From NCBI GenBank assembly GCA_025642065.1, contig JAODUP010000517.1:336501-400500 (forward strand): a stretch of DNA of 64,000 bases. The letters run 5' to 3'. The DNA comes from Paralvinella palmiformis. Its lineage: Eukaryota; Annelida; Polychaeta; Terebellida; Alvinellidae. The position numbers and the translations under genes are program-made. Positions 56,417-64,000 of this stretch are shown here, in pieces. The notes beneath the pieces are model-generated. The model saw only the letters and a list, made by a program, of their open reading frames with translations. It ran no database searches and was not told the DNA's origin. The number at the start of each line of letters is the position of its first letter. The first letter of the stretch is position 1.

Positions 56417-57659
56417 TTTCTCTTTTCTTTACTGCCACTTGAGTCTTTATGAGAGTATACATGAGCTAGTGAAGCGAATCTCTCGTTCTTTTGTCAGAAA
56501 AAGGACTTCCTGGGATATACTATTTTAAGAGATTTAAGGGAAATATATTTTATACACTAAGATAATAATAGTAGACAACGACACAATTGCTTCATGAAAA
56601 CTGGAACACCTGAAATGAATAAATGATGGTTTTGGAATAGCTCCCATTAAAATGGTTCACAATATATATATTAATCAATAGACCTGTTATTGAAAACGAA
56701 GTGATCTGAACTGAGAAAGACGTGAGGATATTATTGTCATAATAAACAAGACACGAACAGGTGAAAGGCAAGATGTTTTGTTTGGTGTCTATCACTAGTG
56801 AAGAGTATAGGGAAGGTCAACGTTTTGTATAACATGTGATAAGCATATCATATAACTTGAGGAACCGTTTAAAGCTTGGTTATTCGACTCCATTTTACAT
56901 TTCAATACCCAAACTAAGTCTGTTTCAGTGCTCTAACCACTTGTGTATCCAGACTGTCGTGATTCATTCTGGTTAGTGTTTTATCAATATAACATTATAT
57001 AGGAAGGAACTGTCCCTTCTATAATTATTTATAAAAATGTATAATTTAATAAACATATATAACTGGCGAACGCAGTACCATCGAAACTGAGATTTATTTT
57101 ATTAACGGTTTTACATAGTTATTCGACCATGTCCAGAATGGTTAGATATCCCGGTAGTTGCCATTTAATAATCTCACAGGATATCTATTGAATTATCTCA
57201 TTTCCATTTATGTTTTCATATGCAACAGTTAATAATTACATAGTGGATATGATCTAATTACATATACCAATCTCCAGTATGACGTACTTGAAGCCTATGA
57301 TAAGAGTGACTACTGAACAATTCATCCAAAACACGTATTTTAGATAAAATAAACGTTCAGTAAAAACACATTACGTGAAGCTACTGACAATATTGATGTA
57401 TTGTGGACTTGCGACTTCTCGATGGTTTCGATGACAGTAGATCATAAATCATCACGATCTCTTCACATCATTCACACTAAGCATAATCCCACTTACTTAA
57501 GAATAGGTACACGAAAAAGGAGGTAAATTAGCACATACTTCATTTGTTAATAAGTAGACATTTGATGTAATATATTGGTGTTTCCCCTGAAATATATAAA
57601 ATAATGATTTGAGTAGACCCTCCTCATAAACAAGGATCTTTCGGTGTCGTGATCACTTC

Positions 57660-58045
57660 AATTTGTTGGATTTTGTGTTCCAGTAAAGTTATTAGTGAAT
57701 AAGTAATTGATTAGATGGAAAGGAATTGCTCTTTTTATAATTGCCATCCAAATATTAAATTTGAAACTAAATCTGAAATTATTAAGATCATAACAGTAAA
57801 AAGTTTGTTTTTAAGCTGTTTTACAAGGACAACTTTTGTGGATTTTGAGAAACCACCTAGGTTTTTTTTGTAACTAATTAGAACATTCATATAGTCTTTA
57901 ACAACCAATGTCGACATAGGATCAATGGCAGAGAAAGCTTTTGATTACCACTTAAACAATTGCTCCATATCAAACCCTGTAATGTATCCAGAATGGATAT
58001 ACATGAATCCTCTACCAATGCGGCATCATGCGATAAGATGCTGTC
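57660..58045 (-). pseudogene. LINE family B fragment (RT N-terminal region)
   Basis: The reverse strand reads ALVEDSCISILDTLQGF, then FSAIDPMSTLVVKDYMNVLI, and GGFSKSTKVVLVKQLKNK. These match LVEESCISMMDTFETF, FCAVDPMPTWLVKDCLDILI and GDFPRSMKVALVKPLIKN of the copy at 50,536-52,516. A further stretch with RAIPFHLINYLFTNN follows to about 57,660. Both ends are lost: there is no endonuclease, no RT palm and no 3' tail, so this is an old internal fragment. Sequence divergence and stops exceed those of the main copy. Confidence 0.75.
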
Positions 58046-58535
58046 TGTTTAATATATTTGGGGGAGGGGGGAAATTTATTTTTAATTAATACTTATTCAC
58101 AATGCTATATACTATTAATAGTAAACGATTATAGGAAAACTATTTATAAAAGGCGATAAGTTAAGCTAATTTTCTACGAAATAGCTCATTACTCTAAGGC
58201 ATGAGCAAATACAAGAAAATATATATCGTGTGTCACACAAGAAGTATTTATATATCTGTTTAGGCAATATAAACTGTAAAACGCTTCTTAAAGTGATGTG
58301 TAGTTTCATAAAGTGTTTGGTAAAACATGGCCTATTAGAAATATCTATCACACCGTCGGTAAATAAAACACTTAGGTATTTAAATGTATCATGTCTTAAG
58401 CTATATAAACTATACATTACGTTTGTGTAAAAGACGTCAAATATAAGGGTACTACTTATTAGTATCACAATTGTTGTTGTTGTCAGTAGTAGAGTAGTTA
58501 TTGTATTGTTATTATTACTATCGATCTTCCTATTA

Positions 58536-58568
58536 TTATTATTACTATTATTATTATTATTATTATTA

Positions 58569-58620
<52 letters not shown>
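58536..58620. repeat. (TTA)n microsatellite
   Basis: About 28 triplets with two single substitutions. The poly-Tyr frame is an artefact. Confidence 0.95.
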
Positions 58621-58859
58621 CGAGAATTACAAGACAACCTACTTCGAATTAGAAAGTTATTAAATATTATCATCTATTATAAGATTAACTATAAGATATA
58701 CGACAAAGACGATGACAGTTATATCTTGATATTAATGCTAAACTCCTAACGTGCGTGTAAATGACATATTAGGTATTACTGGAGTTAATATGACACAGAT
58801 ATGACGTCCTTTACAATGACACATAGGCACATTTCTATAATCATTATAAAAAGTCTACA

Positions 58860-58990
58860 TAATATGATGATGATGCTGCAGCTACTGCTGAAACAATGTG
58901 TTAATGATTTTAATGTTGATGCTGCTGATAATGATGATGATAATAATAATAAATTAATTGTAATAATAATAATAATTATGATAATAAAGA
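58860..58990. repeat. Degenerate GAT/AAT triplet tract
   Basis: ATGATGATG, GATGATGATAATAATAATAA and AATAATAATAATTATGATAA patches; low complexity. Confidence 0.7.
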
Positions 58991-59099
58991 TAATAGCTAT
59001 ACAGCACGACATTCAACTGTGTTGTACTGGGGTGCTTTACAGAATATTACTATCCCTGACTGAGATCAGTTTCAATCCAGCACCTACATCAACTCCCGA

Positions 59100-59275
59100 A
59101 GTAGCATACAATGCATGCTGCCAATAAAGGCGCAAAGCGTTATTCAAACACATAGCCGTCACATCCTCGTTTTATGGACGGGTGAATCATCGCCAATATG
59201 ACAGCATTGCAGTTCCCGGAGCCTCGAACCCAGAACTACGAGTCCTATGCTCTAATTAACTGCGCCATCACTACT
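59100..59275 (-). mobile_element. tRNA-derived SINE family 5, near full length
   Basis: The reverse strand has GATGGCGCAGTTAATTAGAG (A box) and TCTGGGTTCGAGGCTCCGGG (B box, 59,218-59,236). A body follows with GCAATGCTGTCATATTGGCG, GATTCACCCGTCCATAAAAC and a 3' region CGCTTTGCGCCTTTATTGG. The head keeps tRNA-like spacing but lacks an intact acceptor stem, so it is a SINE rather than a tRNA gene. It is GC-richer than its surroundings. Confidence 0.75.
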
Positions 59276-59462
59276 CACTCGCGCTACCTCAAATCTATCT
59301 ACCTTGTCTTTCCCCTTCTCCAATGTCACTGACCGTTGTTCCTTTGCCATTATACCCATATCTTTATCTTTCTGATTAATAAATAAAACATCTCTTGGTT
59401 AACCATTACAAATCACCAAATAAAAACCACGTTAGCTGGTTATAAGACAGCGTTAAGCATTG

Positions 59463-59463
<1 letters not shown>

Positions 59464-59537
<74 letters not shown>
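59464..59537. repeat. (AT)n microsatellite
   Basis: Uninterrupted AT repeats, about 74 bp. Confidence 0.95.
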
Positions 59538-59538
<1 letters not shown>

Positions 59539-59687
59539 TGACTCCTTATACATTAATGCTGAAGTTTGAAAGTCGCTTCTATAAAATATCATGATTTATC
59601 TGAGACTGACCGCAAAGTCTGGATTTGTCATAAGTAATGTCTTCAAGAATTACTTAATATGGAATCAATACGTTAATATCCTACGTT

Positions 59688-59866
59688 ATTATTATTGTTA
59701 TTACTATTTATTATTATTCTTATCATCATCATAATCATCATCGTCATCATTATAATTCCATTTATATTGCTAGGATTTAAAAAAAAATTGCTTTCTGGTT
59801 TAATTAAAGCTTTACAGGATAATAATAATAATAATAATAATAAATAGTAATAACAATAATAATAAC
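59688..59866. repeat. Facing TTA and AAT triplet tracts
   Basis: TTATTATTATT patches at 59,688-59,725 and an AAT run at 59,818-59,866 are complementary and about 100 bp apart; they could pair as a long weak hairpin. Confidence 0.65.
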
Positions 59867-59879
59867 GTGGATAATTCTC

Positions 59880-60670
59880 GAAACAAATATATTTAGCATG
59901 AAATCATCTGTCCATGAATGTCATAAATGTTATAATTAGATAACTTAAGTTTATGACATGCTTAGGCTAATATGTGATCATTATAACTTTAGTACAGAAC
60001 TTTAGTGTTTCTCTATACTCCATATTGGCGATGGAGAACAAACAAAAAGTGTACCTTTTAATATTTAGTACCCGGTTATTATAACAATGATGCCATCAAG
60101 GGGGATGTTATGATGTTGACACTTCAGTCATTTTCATATTTTCTTAGTTTTCATTGATGAACGAGGACTAGACTAGTCATAATGAAATATATACTTGTCA
60201 TCAATAACTAAATATCGAATCGATTCAGATAACAGACTCAGAATACCTTTCCCGACAAATGTATTTATTTCATCTTTACCATATTGATATTCCTGTCACA
60301 AAGATACTGAACCATGATAACTGCCTACAAACTCAAGAATAAATTAAGTAGAATATAAAACTATGCATTGCGATACTTGCTCGATGGTCAAATACCTCAA
60401 AAGCATATAAGTAAATTAAGAAAACAATGGGTATGGCTTCTTGGTATGACCCTTTATTATCTGCTAGGACTCTTCATTATTTGCTAATATACATGTACAA
60501 CTACATACCAAATAGAGCTTGTGATAGATATACTGCTGTTAAATAAAGCAGCATAATTAAATCCTCAGCTGGCTTTGTTGTTAAAAGCTGAGATCTACCC
60601 CATGTCAGGATCACAAAATACGGATCTAAAAAAAACGATTAGAATTTATTTCAACAGTATTAAATTATCT
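59880..60670. other. AT-rich non-coding stretch
   Basis: Nothing recognised. Confidence 0.5.
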
Positions 60671-60676
60671 TTTCTG

Positions 60677-60735
<59 letters not shown>

Positions 60736-60742
60736 TATATAT
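60677..60742. repeat. (AT)n microsatellite
   Basis: AT repeats with one phase break near 60,728. Confidence 0.95.
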
Positions 60743-60898
60743 TCAAGATCATTATATATTCGATACTGATCGCATAATACAATTAGGAAATAATAAATTT
60801 AATGACCACATTTAAATAATACCCATATTTATCTAGGTACTTAATACCAGGAATGTTTTTATCTAATTTATGTTGAAGATTGTGGTTCCAGCTGATAA

Positions 60899-61189
60899 TC
60901 ATTCAGCTTCACCGTGTGCATTGTTGTCATAGTCTATATAGAAAAATAGCTGTCTCCCGAAAAACTCCAGTATTATCACTAACTCCTTCATTATTCTCGT
61001 ATGGTTACTTGCTCGAGATATCAACCTCATGGATTTATGTAGACGTTGAACTCGGAATGTCTTGAGAGTGGCTTTTATCGTATTAATGGCTTCAGGGTAG
61101 AGACCATTGGCATCTATACGAGGATATTGGTACATCTCCCATTTGACCTTTGAGTGTTCTGGAAGGCAGAGATCTGTCGGTGATGACTA
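60899..61189 (-). CDS. Candidate exon or protein relic, family unknown
   Basis: The reverse strand is open from a TTAG at about 61,190 to a stop at 60,899. It reads LCLPEHSKVKWEMYQYPRID, then ANGLYPEAINTIKATLKTFR and RLHKSMRLISRAS. The composition (charged, mixed, few repeats, more GC than its flanks) looks more like real coding sequence than neighbouring chance frames. Possible splice signals frame it: CTGACATTAG before TCATCACC, and CGAGCAA|GTAACC after the conserved-looking part, leaving about 60 residues. I recognise no family. It may be an isolated exon, a processed relic or a fragment of an unknown transposon protein. Confidence 0.3.
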
Positions 61190-61667
61190 ATGTCAGATTC
61201 AATTGACAGTAGTCTTTTTTAATTCACACATTACCATATATCTTATAGGTCAGTAAAATAAATAATGTTACTAATATGCCTCTTAAATGGTAGTATGTAG
61301 AAAGAAATGTTTGATAACAAAAAGGAAATTATCGAATATAAATATCATAATAAACTAAGTATTATTTTATTGCGATGTGCTTATGATAAACTAAAGCATG
61401 CTATTATGCTTATATCAGATGTTGGTTGCAAACAATGTGTTATAATACATAACCTCACACATTTTTATAAACATTTGTATACGAAAGCGGTTATTTTTAA
61501 TGATGACAAAAGCACAATTTTCTGAATCTTTTGATATTATTGATTAATTTTCTGTATAGTTGAGTTGATCACAACAGCCTCGCTTAAATATTGTCGAACC
61601 GTTTCAGTGGCTTTCTTTGATCTGTAGAGAGAACCCCATTTCCATAAGTTACATTTTATGGCAATAA

Positions 61668-61720
61668 ATGGGCCAGATGAAACACCCTTCAGGCGAAAGT
61701 AATACTAACTGAACAAAAAC
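61668..61720 (-). mobile_element. tRNA-SINE family 1, short fragment
   Basis: GGGCCAGATGAAACACCCTT, then CAGGCGAAAGT, as in the central part of the reverse-complemented SINE. Confidence 0.4.
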
Positions 61721-61729
61721 CGGAAGACC

Positions 61730-62550
61730 ATTGCACGTTAGTGTACCGCGTGGTCTAAAAGACTTATTTTGTATTAAGAAAAAGTCATTTAGCCAATAGG
61801 CAACGTTTTGTGTAAATTAATGATTATTTGGAGGTGATTTAGATTTGTTATTAGAACTCAGATTATAAGGATAATGAAGCAAAATATCAAACTCCAAGTA
61901 TTTGAGATCGGCAAGTTATCTAACAAGAATATATCTGACTACCATCACATAATTAATTTTCAAAAATACTATGTGATTGCCATAAGTTTGTATTGCAGGC
62001 TTCTAAAAGGAAATCAATTACAGCGGATAATTGGCTTTTGTAAACAAAACTACTTTAATCTATGTCAGATGGGGTCAAGGGTTATATCAATTGACTTCTC
62101 TCTTATCAAAGAGACAATATATACTTGTCTGTTATCGGAAAATATGATCTCTTCTTATTTCCGGTTCTGGTGTATATTTCTGAAGGACGGTAAATCACAT
62201 TAAATAAACCGATGAAATATGATGAAAAATATGATATTTTGATACTTGTATTATTGTTAAGAATGTAGAGTTTGATGTATTCCGACCTTCCTAATACTCA
62301 ATAAAGCCTAACCCAGTCAAAGTTTGTTCCTATTATATATGTAATTATCATGTTTTGTTGCGATATCATTATCATATATAAACAAACAAAAATGATTTCA
62401 ACCGTTATGACGATACAACTATATCCGCTTTTACTATTTCATCTTTGACACTAATAATTAATATTATTAAATATCTAGCTAAGTATTTGGACATCAACTG
62501 AAGATTACTTCACAAATGTTATTCTAGATTGATAAGACCTCTGACAATTT
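61730..62550. other. AT-rich non-coding stretch
   Basis: A 109-codon + frame at 61,874-62,203 has no recognisable motif and follows local base composition. I do not call it a gene. Confidence 0.45.
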
Positions 62551-62554
62551 CGGG

Positions 62555-62622
62555 AAATAGATCGATCCAGGCGAAATAGACGGGAATACGGTTTGGCGGC
62601 CATCTTGACCTAATTCGACTAG
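62555..62622 (+). promoter_or_regulatory. Candidate promoter and non-coding first exon
   Basis: A short CpG-containing patch in AT-rich DNA carries GGCGGCCATCTTGACC, a good YY1-type site (CAAGATGGC on the reverse strand). It ends in CTAG|GTGAGTAAAC, a near-consensus splice donor at 62,623. A strong acceptor TATTATTCTTGCAG follows at 63,135. On the reverse strand the same YY1 site contains an ATGGCCGCC start (62,603) with 33 codons, so the direction is not certain. Confidence 0.35.
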
Positions 62623-63135
62623 GTGAGTAAACAAACGCACGTGTTTCATTGTGTATCATGAATGAATGCTATAGATGTTTACTTTGGGATAGCTATTCGC
62701 GGAGTTTTGGCTCTATTTACAGATGCTGTAGACACTTATAAAAAATGAACCCAAAACAATATGATAGAAGACGTCTACAATTATATTTTGGTGACTCAAA
62801 AGCAGTATCGAACTAATCAATTATAGGTATTCTGTATTATCGCCCATTTTCGTTCGCTAATTTCTGTTTTAGATCTAGTTGTACTTATAGCCTATAATCT
62901 GCTATATAGGTCGACGTTTTTACACAAAGAAACTATTTAAGTTATGGAGCCAAAACGATTCTAGAAAACTTAATCGGTTTGTGCAATCTAAAGATATGGA
63001 ATGGATGTAGACTATGACTATGTTCATGTCTATAAATTAACTCGATCCAAGCCCAATTAATGAATGATAATACAATATGCCGTTATCTTGTGTATGTGAA
63101 ACGATCTGTTTATTTATATTATATTATTCTTGCAG

Positions 63136-63210
63136 AATATCAATATGGCACTCAAAGGCTCAACATCAAGACACTGTGATGCACTGCAAAGCTCCAGTGG
63201 AGATTATTAG
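63136..63210 (+). CDS. Candidate second exon with short frame
   Basis: After the acceptor at 63,135 the exon starts AATATCAATATGGCACTC. The ATG at 63,145 opens 21 codons, MALKGSTSRHCDALQSSSGD and Y, then TAG. No family is recognised. It could be the start of a spliced gene if another exon is skipped here, or a non-coding RNA. Confidence 0.2.
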   Translation, partial: NINMALKGSTSRHCDALQSSSGDY

Positions 63211-63225
63211 TTGATAAAATGGAGA

Positions 63226-63247
63226 GATGCACATTGTGATGTGCATC
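63226..63247. repeat. Perfect 9-bp-stem hairpin
   Basis: GATGCACAT and ATGTGCATC around a TGTG loop, 16 bp after the end of the short frame above. Confidence 0.8.
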
Positions 63248-63600
63248 AGACAAGACATGATGTGATGTATGCATGTATGCTTATTTTCATACAAATAATA
63301 CAAATAAACAAATATTTACTACAAAATATTGAAAATAATTTAAAACGTAATAGTTAAATCAGTTTATTACAAAAGCATACCCTCATACCAGGGTTCCACA
63401 TATTAAATGCATAATTAATCATGCCGACATATATGGTGCAAGTTTATACTTGCATGATTATGTAGCTGTTTATCACTAACATCACCAATTTATACATATT
63501 ATATATGGCCAAATTAATTTCTATTATATGTATCTGATTATAAATAATCGATTGTGAAAGAAGGGACCAGTGACTACGGAACTTGAACAGGGGGGATTAA

Positions 63601-63810
63601 CTACATTCTTACAAGTTCAATGAATCATTCAAGTTGCATCGTGTCTGCTCTCTACATTTCATCGACAACAAACCTTCACACATCCACCCAGATCCAGATA
63701 TTAATTTAGGACATGGAGTTAACAAATGTCAAAGGCATCGAGATAGAGAACAAAGTCTTCTCAAAAGAAGAAAGGTCCCTTGCTTGTACTCATTGCATAA
63801 TCTGTGGTAA
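63601..63810 (+). pseudogene. THAP domain, C-terminal half
   Basis: The open frame from 63,601 to TAA at 63,808-63,810 reads YKFNESFKLHRVCSLHFIDN, then KPSHIHPDPDINLGHG and a basic tail CQRHRDREQSLLKRRKV. RVCSLHF with the downstream HP.P.LNLG is the second half of the THAP zinc finger (C-x2-H pair, then the Pro-rich end), a DNA-binding domain of P-element-type transposases and of genes derived from them. The first half, with its C-x2-4-C pair, is missing upstream: a TAA lies just before the frame, and the 400 bp before it contain no match. It could be an exon of a split gene, since the first half may lie on another exon, or a relic. Confidence 0.6.
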
Positions 63811-63950
63811 AGGCCTTCTGCTGTTTTCATCTTCAGATATGTACTGATATCGGTGAAGTATAGACTGGGCCAGTTAACACAAGCAGATTCTCCTAGCCAG
63901 TCCATCTTCGTCAATGTAAAGGGGTCTTGCAATATGACGCCATCCTTCAT
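63770..63950 (-). pseudogene. YqaJ/SWIM-associated protein N-terminal fragment
   Basis: The reverse strand starts at ATG 63,950 and reads DGVILQDPFTLTKMDWLGES, then NWPSLYFTDISTYLKMKTAE and GLYHRLCNEYKQGT. This resembles the N-terminal segment of invertebrate SWIM-zinc-finger / YqaJ-recombinase-like proteins (D.I..DPY......WL......WP.L...DI..YL......L..R..NEYK.GKAY), which often sit in transposon-like loci. After QGT the similarity ends, where the + strand THAP fragment begins. The rest of the protein (SWIM finger, YqaJ nuclease) would lie at lower coordinates and is absent. Identity rests on short motif memory. Confidence 0.45.
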
Positions 63951-64000
63951 ATTTCCTTGTATTCATTGAGATTCGCCCCCATGGACTGCTCCACAGATAG

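Noticed and set aside
58501..58749. Poly-tyrosine frame
   Set aside because: Translation of a TTA microsatellite.
59200..59275. tRNA gene on the - strand
   Set aside because: Good A and B boxes, but no intact acceptor stem and a SINE-like body follows.

Overview
This window is eukaryotic, from an invertebrate animal. It is strongly AT-rich, has almost no long open frames, and is packed with microsatellites, tRNA-derived SINEs, 5'-truncated LINEs and DNA-transposon relics. The mix (APE-type LINEs with a tailing TTA repeat, SINEs ending in CATCATC, KRBA2-like integrase genes, THAP and YqaJ-associated fragments) fits a lophotrochozoan, most likely a mollusc. That assignment is an inference. I found no intact conventional protein-coding gene; every protein similarity I can defend belongs to mobile-element proteins or decayed fragments.

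Layout. 1-15.3 kb: sparse sequence with a GGAATTG-rich MITE-like repeat at both ends of the interval (window start, and 14.93-15.25 kb in inverted orientation), a decayed reverse-strand LINE (about 4.55-5.17 kb) and scattered SINEs. 15.3-24 kb: SINEs, a zinc-finger LINE tail, a 20-bp minisatellite ending in a hairpin, a duplicated dyad-rich unit, and two hAT elements (19,032-19,627 and 21,394-22,913), each flanked by a perfect 8-bp target-site duplication. 24-32 kb: a LINE tail, a SINE cluster, and long CA, AT and GA tracts. 32-36 kb: a pogo/Tigger-like tail, a hAT DUF4371 core fragment, and LINE family A copy 1 with a decayed 2A-like motif. 39-42 kb: a 13-bp minisatellite and a third hAT element inserted in a TA microsatellite, which keeps the N- and C-terminal transposase parts but has lost the catalytic core. 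43-46.4 kb: a 40-bp satellite with a perfectly duplicated 123-bp trimer, then LINE family A copy 2. 49.3-52.5 kb: a KRBA2-like integrase pseudogene with a TATA promoter and an apparent intron, followed by LINE family B. 53-62 kb: mostly AT-rich sequence with an LINE B fragment, a SINE and trinucleotide tracts. 62.5-64 kb: a possible CpG-containing promoter and first exon with good splice sites, then half a THAP domain on the + strand overlapping a YqaJ/SWIM-associated fragment on the - strand.

The genes do not form a pathway. The recurring theme is erosion of autonomous transposons into internally deleted forms: three hAT elements with recognisable ends and two LINE copies with central deletions.
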